Shown here piece after piece: positions 1 through 12,106 of a stretch of DNA of 64,000 bases. The position numbers and the translations under genes were made by a program. Origin of the DNA: Sanderia malayensis (Eukaryota > Cnidaria > Scyphozoa > Semaeostomeae > Pelagiidae); NCBI GenBank assembly GCA_013076295.1, contig RQOL01000729.1, positions 4,216,001 to 4,280,000 of the forward strand, read 5' to 3'. Positions within the stretch are counted from its first letter, which is position 1, and every line of letters begins with the position of its first letter. The notes beneath the pieces were generated by a model that had not been told where the DNA came from, searched no databases, and worked only from the letters and a program-made list of their open reading frames with translations.

Positions 1-1038
1 ATGGAAAGTCCCTCGTATTTCAAGCTATACGAGTTATTGCCGATGTTCTTGCCCATTTTCCCCCTCTGACAAGCAACGTTTTGGTAATGAGGCCACTCAT
101 CTCCTTGATACATGATCAAGTAGAAAAGTTGAATAAAAATACAGCAGTTACTGCAGCAGCCATTTTCTAAAGGCAGGAAGAGTCGGTACTGAAAGATATA
201 GAAGATGGTGCAGTCTACAGTGTGATCTATGCTTCGCCAGAATCATTGTTGTCAGACTCATCAAGGTGGCGCAAAATATTATCAAGCAGTGGACTACCTA
301 ACTTCTGTGTTGGTGTTGCCATAGATGAAGCACATTGTATTCATCAATGGTAAGTGAAAACAATATTGTCCAAGTGCACAGAATGGAATATACATTGTTT
401 CATTTTCAAAAGAGTGTCATAAAACTTTTCTTGTCTTGCAGGGTTTTCTCAAGTTCACAGAAGAAACCTTTCAGAGAATGGTTTGGACTTCTTGGCGAAA
501 TTAGATCACTGTTGCCAAATGGAGTACAAATGTCAGTTTTTACACCAACAGCAACAACTCTTACAAGAGACAAAATTTTTGATGTTTTGAATCTCAATAA
601 GATGACAACATTTGTTTTGGAAAAGTTACCCTTGAAAGAAAACTTGAGATTCAGTGTGGAATATGTTGCAAATAACATGCCATTTCATGAAATATTTGCA
701 CCTCTGTTAGAAAATTTGAAAAAACTTAACAGCCAAACAGAAAGGGTGATAATTTTTTGCCAAACACGATATCAGGTTGCCCTCATCTGGAGAATGTTTG
801 AATTTCAGTTAGGATCTATGATATATGGTCCTGGTACAAGAATTCCACAAAACAGATTGGTCGAAATGTTCCATGCAGGGACACCACTCTCATTAAAAGA
901 TCACATCATGCAAAGCATGGCAGTTAATAGCGGGATTGTCAGGATTCTTGTGTCAACTGTTGCTTTTGGCACGGGAGTGGACTGCGAGGGAGTAAAAAGG
1001 ATCATTCATTTTGGACCATCTAAATCCATTGAGAGTTA
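1..1038 (+). pseudogene. RecQ-like DNA helicase, partial and broken
   Basis: The window opens inside Walker A (GKSLVFQ from base 3). Downstream come a motif Ia-like PLISLIHDQV, a motif Ib-like IYASPESLL, the DEAH box (AIDEAHCIHQW, 320-349), a motif III-like TPTATT, a motif IV-like VIIFCQTRYQ and a motif V-like STVAFGTGVD near 955. The order and wording match the RecQ branch of SF2 helicases, ATP-driven 3'-5' DNA unwinding enzymes. An intron (GT at 350-351, AG at 440-441) splits the reading frame just after the DEAH box, so the gene is eukaryotic. A TAA at 168-170 interrupts exon 1. Similarity stops after SIESYV, before the arginine-finger and zinc regions, at a GTAAAA that may be a splice donor or a truncation. 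It lies tail-to-tail with the next gene. RecQ-like genes of this kind are repetitive in many invertebrate genomes, so an element-borne copy is more likely than a host RecQ gene. Confidence 0.85.
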
Positions 1039-1059
1039 TGTAAAAAATAAAAGTTACTA

Positions 1060-4000
1060 TCACTGTCCTCTGTTAATAGCTAGATTCTTTTTATGTGTTT
1101 CAATCCAAGAGTACTTATTATGAATGTTGAAGCCTTCCAACAGGCTTGCCTTTGCACCAGAAAAATGTGTATATTTTCGCCTCTTTTTGTATTGCAGGGC
1201 ACCCTGGCTTGACAGCTCGTTGACAACCTTCTGAAGATCTTTTTTGATGGATGATGTTATGGAATGTTTGCCTGATCTCCTTAACACCCTGCATTCTTCA
1301 TCAAAGTTGTCAAGAATTTCCATACTGGTTGTGATAGCTCTTGCATATCTATCAATTGCTTTTTTATTGGTATTGTTAGAGCCAAGCTGCCTGATCACAA
1401 TTTTCATTGCATTGTTGAAATGCTCCAACATTAAATCGAGCAGAATGTTTCCACTATAAGTTGTTTTTGCTTTGTGAAAGCAATTCCAGACAAGACTCTG
1501 AGCTGACTGTGGGGACAACACAATTTGTATTTGGCAAAGAAGGTACAAGCCCTCAAGAGCATATTTGGGACTTCGAGAACCATCATTCTGTAAATGTGGT
1601 AGCATGAATTTCCAGCATCTGATAAGGCATGCACCATCACCCTCAGATATGGCATCAAAAAATTTAGAACTATCATACCATATTCCAGAAATGACAGCTG
1701 ATAGCAAAACATGTCATCATCTTCAAAGAGATTAACATTTTCTTTTATCACTTGATACAAACCATGTTGCTTTTCGTGTTCCACACGTCTCTTTCCATTG
1801 CATGCAAACATTTGTTTGCACCCTGCTTGTCTGCATTCAAATTTCCCACCCTCATTTTTACAATTTGTACTTGCCAACCAGTCAGCATACTCTTGTCTCC
1901 TCAAACGAGCTTCAATTTCCTGCATTTGCAATATGAATCTGTCAACAACTTTTGAAGATACATCCAAAAGGTACTGCTTCTTGACGCTGTTTGTTCCATT
2001 CACAACATTGGCAGGTAGTATGTCAGAGCTCGGTTGTTCTTCCATACTTTGAATACTCAGGGCCTGAAGAAAGCACGAAATGATCCTTGCTTTAATCTCA
2101 AGCATAAAAATCTCTTGCAGGCATCAACATTCTTTGAAACATCGGTGACTACATTTCTTCGGTTGATTAGATTTCTATCCGCATACAAAGTGCTTTTTTC
2201 CATTGAACCTTTATATTCATAAAAATGATCAAATCCATACTGAAAAAAGAAATGTTATGCGTGTTTAGTAACAAGAAGAGAGAGGCTTTTTAAAATAAAG
2301 AAATTTAACTCTTTGGTATGTAACTTTATTAATCCATAGAAACCCTATTCATTTCAATCTTACCTGCAGAAATTTCATTCCAGTATGAAAGTCAGCAATT
2401 TCCAAATGAAGGCCGTCCAATCTTTCTCCAGGAGTGAAACCATTTCTTAATTCTAAAAGCACGTTGACACCTCTTTCCACTGATCCCTGATCTCTTGCCA
2501 CACCAAGGTTGCTACAATTAATCTCGCTGTCTAAACCATCAGTGTGTGGAACATATAGTTTCCGTGTATATTTTCAAGCACCTCTTGCATGCCTCATTTC
2601 AATTTTCATATATCATTCCTATGAATTTCTATTGAAATTAAAGATATAAATCTAAGTATGTTATTTGAAATGAAAAGATCACAACTCTACAAGACAAATA
2701 ATTATTTTGGGCGCCATCCCCTTTACAAAGTGTTCTTACAAATTTTCCCTCCAATATTTTTCAAGCTTCCCTACATAACATTTATTTACATAACAAAATC
2801 TTCTAAACATGATAAATTCTCAGAGGCAATGCGTCCACATAGATCAACATAATTCTTACGCTGTTCTGATATCTCCTCTGTGCTTGGCAGAAAGTTATAA
2901 TTTTGATTTTCAAGTATTGCGTCTGTAGCAGGAGCTCTGCTTGACAATGAACTGTCTAAAACTCTCTTTTCAGTTGAAGCAACTGAAACCCAATGCTTAT
3001 CTGAATTCTGATGCATTTCTGTCATGTAATGTACTTTGGTCGCAAAGTCGAAGTTGTCAATGACAATTTTTCTTGGAGTTGTTGCTTGAAAGGTATTGTC
3101 TCGCAAATGTTGATCATGGCATGCCCCAAATTTATCCAAAGTCTTGTACATAAAGGTATGAGATGTTACAAGCCCCAATTCTTTCAATCTTTTCAGTTTT
3201 CCCTGCACAAAAGTAAGTGGCACATCAATTAAACTGTGAACTACAAAAGCTACTGCATAAATCTAAATATAAACTGAACAAACTCGTGAGCCCTGGAACA
3301 ATTTCTTTAATAATTATCCTATTCTAAATTGGTGAATAAATTCTAATAGAAGATCCAAATAATGAAAAAGCTAAATAATTATGCTTATTTGAAAAACAGA
3401 AATCATACCATAAGTCCTGAATGTTGTATGATCAATGTCACCAGCAGTTATATGGCTGTCATTCTTGGAGACCTGTTCTTCAAACAAATAGCTGCGACAA
3501 TACACGAAGCATGCATCATGTTTCTCTCAATTTCTTTTGAATACAACAAGCTTTTGTTTGTTTGTTTGCTGTCCTGTGTCTGAGAATCTGCTGTAACTAT
3601 GCCTTCTTTGAGTTTCTTGAAGTTGTTTCTTTTGTTTTTCAATTCTTCTTTTCTCATTCTCTCTAAATTTGCTGTCTTTCGGTGCCAGTAAAGCAACTTT
3701 CAATACTTCCAAAAAGTGGGGATTGTTGTTTCAGCTCTTCCTTCAGTTGTGCAAAACTGAAATTTGTAATATCATTTTTGTTTTTTTTCGCAACAAGCTA
3801 ATATTTACTGGGTTTTTCTTGGAACCAGCTCGGCATAGAACATTACATTCACGATCAATTTCTTTGAGGACCAATTTGAAGACATCTGCTCTAATTCTTG
3901 GATGTCGCATGGCTGAATTAGCAATTTGCTTGAAAGTTCCTTTTGCAATCATTATACCAAGAGATTTCAATTCTTCTTTCAGCTTCACTTTTCTTGTTTC

Positions 4001-4694
4001 ACTTGGGAAACTTATTTCTATGGTCACGGAAGCGGTTTTCTTAGCAAAGTCATCTCTACCATAAGCCTGAGGCTTCTTGGAAGAGTCAATGATAATACTT
4101 TTTCTTCCCTTTCGAGCAGATGTTATTGGTGAATATGCTGATAGGCCATTGATAGTTGCTTTATGGTGTCTTCTTGGTTATCACGTTTAAGAGGTGTGCT
4201 AATAAGAATAGAGCTACCTGGTACCCTCCTGGAATCAGAGACATCTTTATCAACTCGTTGAATATAAGGTTTACTCGGAGTTGCAAACAATAATGGTGAA
4301 GCTGATGATGGGCCTAAGTCAAAGTCTTCTTGAGCTTCACATTTTTCTTGGGGCTTTCTTGTTTTCATTTCAAACGCTCTTTCAGAACTCTTTCCTTTTC
4401 CTCAGTCTGACGTTTTAAACTTTGCCACTTTTTGTTCAGCATCAAGCATTCCTTACAAATGTATCCTGTCTCAATCAGCAGAACAACATCATCATCACCA
4501 CGCAGTTGGTGTTGACGAGAAGTGCAATTTGCTGTCGATTTGCTGCCACCACTGTAATTACCACCTCCAATTGAACGAAGAAAGAAATTGATGCCGTTTA
4601 TGTAATTATTTTTTCCTGACACAAGATTGAAATTGTGCTTTTTGTTGAGATTTCCGAGGCAAAACGTACAAATGCGATCTGTGCAAGATGCCAT
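1060..4694 (-). pseudogene. DUF6589-like protein, multi-exon, frameshifted
   Basis: A minus-strand gene is spread over several frames. From the start: a Cys-rich N-terminus (CTDRICTFCLGN and a later CKEC pair, 4694-4365); a Ser/Pro-rich linker; a block with GTFKQIANSAMRHPRIRADV and KEIDRECNVLC (4027-3743); a block with NFDFATKVHYM and HWVSVAS (3223-2786), typical of the central DUF6589 region; an exon at about 2570-2366 with LDGLHLEIADFHTG; an exon with KGSMEKSTLYADRNLINRR (about 2250-2110); a zinc-finger-like C-x4-C-x12-H-x3-H segment near 1830-1770; and the C-terminal block SPKYALEGLYLLCQ and MLEHFNNAMK (1560-1390). Introns with GT-AG ends separate some blocks, but frame changes near 4370, 4130 and 1655 look like decay. 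DUF6589 has no proven function that I know; it occurs in large repetitive families. Whether it acts as a transposase is inference. Confidence 0.7.
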
Positions 4695-4924
4695 TAAAAC
4701 TTATCTGATGAACATAAAAACCGGTACTGGGAACAAAGAAAACTATTATGGTGACATCAGTGGAATAGATTTCTGGGTGGGATGCGCAGACTCTACTGGG
4801 AGAGAATTTTCAATTTTTCCATCCAACTAAATTATTCTCATGTAAAGAACAGTTGAGTCTGGGCACAGGCTAAGCTCGACTTTGAACATGGTATTCGTGT
4901 GGCAAGATACTATTTGTAAACTAG

Positions 4925-6332
4925 GGGTCATCACTCGCTTCGCTCGTTCGCCCCAGCCCGTCAAGTAAAAAAGGCTTAATCTGGTTGGCGCACTTCGTGC
5001 GCTGCATTCGCTGACGCTCATGCCCCTTTCTACCCCACTACAATGCGTTAGCTCGCTGCGCTCGCCTATGGTTGGCGCACTTCATGCGCTGCATTCGCTA
5101 ACGCTCATGCCCCTTTCAATCCCACGTACAATGGGTTAGCTCGCTGCGCTCGCCTATGGTTGGCGCACTTCGTGCGCTGCATTCGCTGATGCTCATGCCC
5201 CTTTCAACCCCACTTACAATGGGTTAGCTCGCTGCGCTCGCCTATGGTTGGCGCACTTCGTGCGCTGCATTCGCTAACGCTCATGCCCCTTTCTACCCCA
5301 CTAAAATGGGTTAGCTCGCTGCGCTCGCCTATGGTTGGCGCACTTCGTGCGCTGCATTCGCTAACGCTCATGCCCCTTTCTACCCCACTAAAATGGGTTA
5401 GCTCGCTGCGCTCGCCTATGGTTGGCGCACTTCGTGCGCTGCATTCGCTGACGCTCATGCCCCTTTCAACCCCACTTACAATGGGTTAGCTCGCTGCGCT
5501 CGCCTGTCTATCTGTTATCAAGAAACATTGACTGATAGGGCTACTCCTCTTACAATAGTTTGGCTCGCTCCGCTCGCCTCATAATCGCGTATCATAATTT
5601 GTTTTTAAAACTTTGACTTTCCTTACATTAGGCCTAAGCGTCACAGTATGCCGAAGCAACAATGGCAGTCGCACAAAAACTAAAACTATCACACTCAAAA
5701 AACAAAACAAAACTATCACCTGTGTTCTCAATTGTCTCTTGTAATTTTGCAGAGGTCTCTCAAACAATTAGCAAGGCTTTACAAAGATAATTCAGGTCGT
5801 AAAACACTTTGAAAGGCGCCCAGTTATCCTTTGTGTTGAAAACAAAACCACGCGTCTTCTCCAAAAGTACCTGCTGTTCAACCCGAGGGCTAATTTGCAT
5901 GATAACGAAAAACGCGTGACTTTTCACGTGAAGTCACGAAAGAGCCAATCAAATTGCAGCAAAAGGCGAAACGCGTCACGTGAAGAGCGAACGCTTCCTT
6001 CGAAATTGGAATTCGCGACGCGAATTTGGAAGTTTCGCCAGCGTAAACTGTCGTTTTTTCGTGATAGCACAATTAGTGGAGTAATTAATGGAATAACTCA
6101 AAAATTCTTTTAAAATAGGCTTCCAAAAATAGATAACTTTTGCCTACTCTGGAAACGGAGCCTTTCCATGCAAGTGTCAACATTGTGCCATCCCATTCAA
6201 AAAAGCCTTATTGATCACCGATTCGCCGTTTCGGCCCATTGTTTTGAGGCGTTCGACCTATTGTTTCGGGTCGAATCTATTGTTTTTGGCAAGAAAGTGC
6301 GTCATCACGTGACCTCCGCAGAATATATATAT
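4925..6332. mobile_element. Satellite-bearing non-autonomous element, short copy (1.4 kb)
   Basis: This interval aligns end to end with the unit at 27200-32436. Both start GGGTCATCACTCGC and end in GAATATATATAT, and both are flanked by TAG (4922-4924 and 6333-6335 here), suggesting a 3-bp target duplication within ACTAGA. The interior is an 87-bp tandem array followed by about 790 bp of unique sequence shared with the long copy. No open gene is convincing, and no terminal inverted repeats are visible, although GTCATCAC occurs near both ends in the same orientation. The superfamily is unknown. Confidence 0.75.
4983..5570. repeat. 87-bp tandem satellite, about 6 units
   Basis: Each unit carries GGCGCACTTCGTGCGCTGC, whose GCGCAC/GTGCGC arms can pair, followed by a GCTCGCTGCGCTCGCC direct repeat. 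The last unit is followed by one copy of the linker ATCAAGAAACATTGACTGAT, which in the long element copy is part of every 114-bp unit. The unit length is a multiple of three and contains few stops, which creates artificial reading frames on both strands. Confidence 0.9.
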
Positions 6333-6344
6333 TAGATACTGGCC

Positions 6345-8935
6345 ATGGCTGAACGAAAATGCTGCTTTGTCAACAGGAGAAAGCATGGAACAGCTTTTTT
6401 CCTACTTTGCCAAGTGTGGTTTAACTACCAAAAATATGAACACTGCAGGTATGATTCATTTTAATTATATAAATTGTAATGCTTTATCTAATTTTTGGTA
6501 TATGGTATCTACCGTAGCTCGCATAGATACATTAAGAGAGCACACAGCATTTTGGAATCAGCGAAAGATTGACAATTTTGCCGTTCCTTTGGCTAATCAG
6601 AAAACTAAGGTGAATCAGAAAACTGTAAAATTTGCATTGCTATTTCCAAATTGATGAAATAGCACAGAGCTGTGCATAGAATCTGTTTTGCTTTACCTTG
6701 TCTTTACTTACAGGCGAAGAAAAAACTTTTCTCACAATAATCTGACAAGAATTCCCTTCTTCGCCGCTCACCTGTTGCTATTTCTGATGAAGATATCATT
6801 TGTTGGGAGCCTGACTTTAGAAGTTCTTCGTTGGGTCTGTAACTGTAAAATATTTTAACATGATAATTGTTTGTATCTTTGTATTGTATCATGTTATCTT
6901 TTTATTCGCAAGTGAATGTGTCTCTTGTATGGTTTATTTTAGAATCTTTCCGGAGTCAAAGATCCATTACAATCTGCAACAAAATTGAAGAGTATTACAA
7001 ATTTCACCAGGAGCTTGAAGCAATTCCTGCACTTCAAAAATTAAGCAAGAAAACTGATGAAGCATGAAGTATAATTTCAGGTGAATCACCCGAGAAAATA
7101 TGAATAATGTCTGCAACAAGGTGCTGAATGCATTTTAATAGTGTGAATATTTACAGGACAAGAAGATGTTTACAAGCTAGTGGCCAGAATGCAAAAAAAA
7201 AGTTGAAAAGAGGAGGAAGAAGATGGAGTCTTTAGAACATCAACTGCAAGAAGATGGGTATTTAAAGAATGAATTGAATTGAGTGGGAAACAAATGCTTG
7301 CTGAACGTACCCTTGGTCTTTCAAAGAACAGAATTGTAAATACCTATTTAAACATTCAACAACAGAATGTGGAAATTTCGCAACTTGCGGGTAAAGAGTT
7401 TTTTCACAAATATTTGCCGTAATAAAAACACAGTTCGTTGCATACCGATATATGACATTTGACTGCCGAAATATTCCTAGACACTTGGAAAAAAATAACT
7501 AAAATTCGCACATCAATAACTGGAAATAAGAAGATCCTTGATACAACTATCGAGAAATATAACTTGATTGTGCATCTTGCTGGAAACCAGCTTGACAAAG
7601 TCAAAGTTCTTCAGGAAAGTTTGCGTGGAAAAAAGATGCTAGTAGACAGTTTATTCTTTCGACAAAGTTTTAGAAAAAATATCTCTTGCTTGTATTTGTT
7701 ATTGATGTAATGTAGATTTTTGTATTGACTTGTTTTTGTAGTGAAAAAAAGTTTGCCTCATTGGCTAAGGAAGCAAATAGTTGATAAAAATGTTATCATT
7801 AAACGATGTAAAGAGGAGTTAAGCCTGTGTGTAAAGGAAATGAAGGCATATTGCAAGCATTGCAAAGATAAGCTACGTGAATTACAGGAAGACATCTCTT
7901 CCATTGATGTGCATGTATCAGGTAACTTATTGCATATTGTTGCCGCTTGGTACTAGCTTTACTTCACATGTTTTTTCACATGATTTTGATTTGATAGCCT
8001 CATTGCTGTAAGTACATTGTAGGTCTTGAGTCGGGTGAAATTAACACAATCATTGACCTTCAATTGAAAGTACCTTCAAATCAAAGCATAAAGGTATATG
8101 AAACAGTTTTGCATAAAAATTTCATTTTAATCTCTGTGTTAGGTCAATGTTTATAGTAATCTTTTTTCTTGCCGGAAATTCTTCTCACATCTGGAGATGG
8201 TCAAGACACCACACAAAAGTTGTTGGGTTTGCAGTGCCTTAAGAAGTTTTGGATTTACTTCTTCTTCTTCTACGTCATAGACCATTAGGGTCCGTGGACG
8301 CACATCAATGACATGTCGAACGCCACTCCCGTCTGAATTGGGATGCTCAGGTAGCTTCAGCCACACTTCCACCGGTCCACCGCTTTATGTCATCTATCCA
8401 CTTCCTTTGCGGCCTTCCTCAAGCACGGGTCCCAGGATCACGACCATGTATGATGGTGTTAGCAAGCTCGAGATCTCCAGGGTGCCTTGTAACGTGGCCA
8501 AACAGTCTCAACTTCCGCTCCTTCGCAATCTCTAGTAGACCACACTGCACACTTCCTGCCATGTTCGCTACTTGTTGTCTGACCGACTCGTTCGCCCTTC
8601 TGTCAGTCCATTTGATGCCTAGCATTTTCTTGTTGCACCACATTTCACAAGCATTGATCTTCTTCTCAATTTCCTCATTGTAAGTCCAGGCTTTGCACCC
8701 ATATAGCAGCACCGATGTTGTTACAGATCTGAGAAGGATTTACTTATGTCAGAGCAAACTCAGAGAATGTGCTGGTGTGTTTAAAAAAGCGTTGGGTGTT
8801 GCACATACTGCCCTTTTATCACCTGAGGAAGAAGAAGATGCAGCAAGTTTTGATTCTGCTGAAGAAGATTATGAAGAAGAAGGTATCAACATCATGGAAA
8901 GTAACGAAGAGATTGACAGTGCTCTCGTGGTATAA
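6345..8935 (+). pseudogene. KDZ (Zisupton-type) transposase-like C-terminal region, decayed
   Basis: A chain of short coding segments is separated by GT-AG introns: about 6367-6450 (ESMEQLFSYFAKCGLTTKNM), 6516-6630 (RIDTLREHTAFWNQRKIDNF), 6713-6839 (VAISDEDIICWEPDF), 6943-7075, 7158-7390, 7459-7675 (ILDTTIEKYNLIVHLAGNQL), 7741-7920 (Cys/Lys-rich, coiled-coil-like) and about 8735-8935, ending in an acidic Glu/Asp tail. The 'EQLFSY...TTKNM...R...HTAFWNQRK' pattern and the following helical block resemble the C-terminal part of KDZ family transposases; this is from memory of the family and not certain. Several exons need frame changes or contain stops (for example in 6713-6839), so the gene is dead. 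It begins just after the satellite-bearing element, which may have separated it from upstream exons. A LINE fragment sits in its 3' part. Confidence 0.45.
8255..8732 (-). mobile_element. Non-LTR retrotransposon 3' fragment (ORF2 C-terminus)
   Basis: On the minus strand the frame reads SVLLYGCKAWTYNEEIEKKI, then ILGIKW-type, KLRLFGHVTRHPGD and GRPQRKWIDDIKRWTGG motifs, the familiar tail that follows the reverse transcriptase domain in RTE/L2/jockey-like LINEs. It ends in a (GAA)n-like 3' tail near 8255-8275. Only about 150 residues remain, which is the usual 5' truncation. It is inserted in the antisense direction within the KDZ-like gene. Confidence 0.85.
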
Positions 8936-8939
8936 GCTA

Positions 8940-11527
8940 TTACCATTTTTGGGTACAGAAAAGAAAATTATTATTGTTAGTATTGTTAGTGTTATTGTAA
9001 TTATTTAAAGTTTATTATTCTTCGACTTTACATTCCAGAGGTCATTAACATCATCATCATGGTTAATACATGCTTGCTTATATATTTAGCAGAGATGCCC
9101 TTTTAAAGTTTTGTGATTATAAATATGTTCAAATATCAGACCTTATGCTCTTTTAGTAATTATACTTATGTGTCGCATTGCAGATAATATTTGTTCATTT
9201 CTGTTCTCGATATATTTTTCCAAGTATGCCAATAGCGTCTTTTGTTTCTATTGTCTTTTAAGCATTCTTAACTTGTTAACATTTATTAATGGAGTAGACT
9301 ATTCTTTTGAGAGCAATTAACTATCTGGCAAATAAAAGTTGCCTTGCTGTTGATAAATAGTTTTTGCAGAACAACTAATGTCTAGATGCTCTGTTCAGCT
9401 GCCGTTGCTTATTGTCAATTGCCAGATGTTACATCCTGGTCATGTTACTTCAGGTACGCTCTATTTTATTTAGCTCAATTCTTGTTGTTTTACAATTGCT
9501 ATACTGTTTAGCACGGAAGTGAAAACCTGCAATGCTGCAGTGTATTGTACAAGTCAAGCGTATTATCTTTGCAAGCTCTCTGGTAATGAGGTAATATTAT
9601 TATTATTCATATAATATAAACTGGTCAAAATGGACTGGGACTATGTTGGTAAACTGGCTTTGAAGATAAATTGATGGAAACTTAACATTTCCCAATTAAT
9701 AATTTAATAAGCGAAGAAAAGAAACTGTGTAAGCACAAGATATTTGAATAAAAGTTTGTGCCCCACGTTTTAGGTATCTTCTGTGGTCTTTGAATTTCCA
9801 TGATTGCATTGAATTGAGTCACATAGATGTTTTTTCAATTTTAGAGAGGTTAGAGGAAAACTATCGAAAAGATAAGACCATACATATTGTTTCATTGTCA
9901 CACGGAAATTTTGTGCTTAACAATGAAACGAGCCCACATTTGTGCGGATTTATTTTCGCGAGCTTAACACTTATGTTTTCAGGTTGCGGCCCTTGAAACA
10001 ACCGCACAAATGGCCCAGCCGACCAGTCCCACCCTATCCATCATTTTTGCTTATCTTTTCACAAATAATGGGCAATTTAGAATAATGGATTTGTCGGCAA
10101 GAAGCAGAATTTGAAAAATAATTCTAAAAAAATAATAAGGTAATTGTTTTTAATTAATAGTTACTCTTACATTCTTTATCTTGCAATTATGATAACACTT
10201 ATCAATAATTAATATACATTAACGTGAATAACGCTCGAAATGAAACATTTTTTTGCAATGTGAAGCTGGTGAAGATTAAACTACTGAGAAGACACCTTCG
10301 CGACTTTCGCTGTTTTTAGCCAAAGTTTATTACACAAAACATTCTAAAATATGAAATCCGCGAAAGTTTGTTGGTGACAAAAATTTCAAAACTGGAAATT
10401 TGAGAAATTTTATTCTAGCGAAGAGCTATTGTGAAAAACTGGTAATTCCAGAGTGAGAGGCGACTAACAAAGTTAGTTGCATTGGTGAAAAAATTATAAC
10501 TTTTTTTTGCCTCGCGAAAGTTTCTTTCTTTAAAATATGCAATGTGAACTGGATAGAAGTGTACATGAATTGTTTTACTTACTTATTTTTGACACTGTTT
10601 TGCTGTTGACCAATCCAATTCCTGCATAAAAAATTGAAAAAATTGTTTGTCAGCTAGTGGGGTACTGTAAAATTATGTTATAAGCAAAATAAAAAGCATT
10701 CCTTATATGCTATTCACAATAATCAGTGTCCTTTATATAAACAATTTTCAAGCAAGCCAGGAACGTACATTAGGGAAGGTGTACATACAATAAAAAACAA
10801 ATGGTAGGCTGCCTGAAGACACGTGTGGCTTGCCAATCGAGTTAAACAAATCGCTAACTACAAGCATCAAACAAAATTAAGTCAACTTAGTATAAGTAAA
10901 TCAAAAAACATTCAAGGTGCAATCTATATTCTATAAGCATCTAAATTTATCTGAACACATTGATAATATCATTTTACTTACAAACCACTATACCTTGTAG
11001 CCACGAACCTTTACGGAAAAGGCTTGACATATCAAATCAATACAATGGTATGGCATGTTGTTTGTTATCATACAAACTTTCTGTTTTCGACCTTCTTCAC
11101 AGCCATGTGCACAAACCTTTTCAACTGCGATTTTGGAAACTCCGTTTTTTGTAAAAGGCATGCTAAAGATATAAGAAAACCCAACTATGGTAATACACGT
11201 GAGACATGGCCAATCAATAAGAATAGATTACGGATCACAAAACAAAATTATCATAAAGCTATATGAAAGTGTTTCCCTTGACAATTATGGCTTGTGCCCT
11301 TTACATGAAAGTGTGTGTTTGAATGTCCCAAATGCTCTGGCATGTTTTTCAATTGTCCGAAAGGTTTGAAGTCAGAACAACATAAAAGTTTCCTTCTCGA
11401 ACAAACATCAATGATTTATAAAAATAATTATATTAAATTTGAATATAACTAATATTTGGTTATAATTAAAACAATTCAATTTCAAAACGTTATAAATCCT
11501 TTTTCATTTGTTCCCTTCATTTTAAGT
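8940..11527. other. AT-rich stretch without recognisable gene
   Basis: Stops are frequent in all frames, and the short open frames here (for example 9790-9996 and 11024-11266) show no motif. No tandem array or terminal repeat was recognised. Confidence 0.6.
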
Positions 11528-11636
11528 TAATGTTATCTCAAGAAATTGGGTGGTTAGCCTACCGGCCCGGATTCCTTGAGTAGGGATACGCTTTTACGGT
11601 CAGTGTCCCGATTTGCCGTGCAAAGTGTCCGGCCGG
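11528..11636. repeat. Interspersed repeat B, copy 1
   Basis: About 108 bp beginning TAATGTTATCTCAAGAAATT, repeated at 12001-12106 with few differences. Both contain TTACGGTCAGTGTCCCGATT. Copy 1 is followed by repeat A after about 100 bp. Confidence 0.85.
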
Positions 11637-11735
11637 TAAACCTGGCGGTACTAACCGAATGGTCAAACTGCAAAATGATGACTGAAATCATAATGTAAAT
11701 CAATAAACAATAAAAGAGGACAGGGAGGGTGGGAG

Positions 11736-11996
11736 GAATTGAATTGAACGTGTGCGAAGCACACTCGTAAAACAATGATTAACCCACCTATGGTTTATAC
11801 AAATAAATACCTCAAAGGAGAGGAGGTGAAAGACGTTGATTGACAACGATATTGGAGATGCCAACCCCATGGGTATTTCACTGCAGGACCGGGGATCCGA
11901 TTCTTATCAACCCGTCATCACTTTGCCGTGTGCAAATAACAAGGAATGGATGATTTCTTTCCACATTAACTCTGATTAAATTCGAAATTTAATCAC
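11736..11996. repeat. Interspersed repeat A, copy 1 (261 bp)
   Basis: Nearly identical to 14262-14522. It begins GAATTGAATTGAACGTGTGC, contains a small GTGCGAAGCAC hairpin, and ends in the near-palindrome GATTAAATTCGAAATTTAAT. With B it forms the order B-A-B'-A'. Confidence 0.9.
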
Positions 11997-12000
11997 CATC

Positions 12001-12106
12001 TAATGTTATCTCAAGAAATTGGGCGGTTAGCCTACCGGCACGGATTGCTTGAGTAGGGATACGCTTTTACGGTCAGTGTCCCGATTTGCCGTGAAAATTG
12101 TCTGGC
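12001..12106. repeat. Interspersed repeat B, copy 2
   Basis: Second copy of the 11528 repeat, directly abutting the end of repeat A copy 1. The next 2.15 kb up to A copy 2 look like the interior of one non-autonomous element. Confidence 0.85.

Noticed and set aside
5204..5489. Overlapping frames on both strands in the short array
   Set aside because: Same artefact with an 87-bp unit.
5890..6113. Overlapping ORFs in the unique part of the short element
   Set aside because: The matching region of the long copy (31863-32174) has different frames because of indels, so coding is not conserved.
9790..9996. Short ORF in the 9-11.5 kb stretch
   Set aside because: No motif, surrounded by stop-rich AT sequence.
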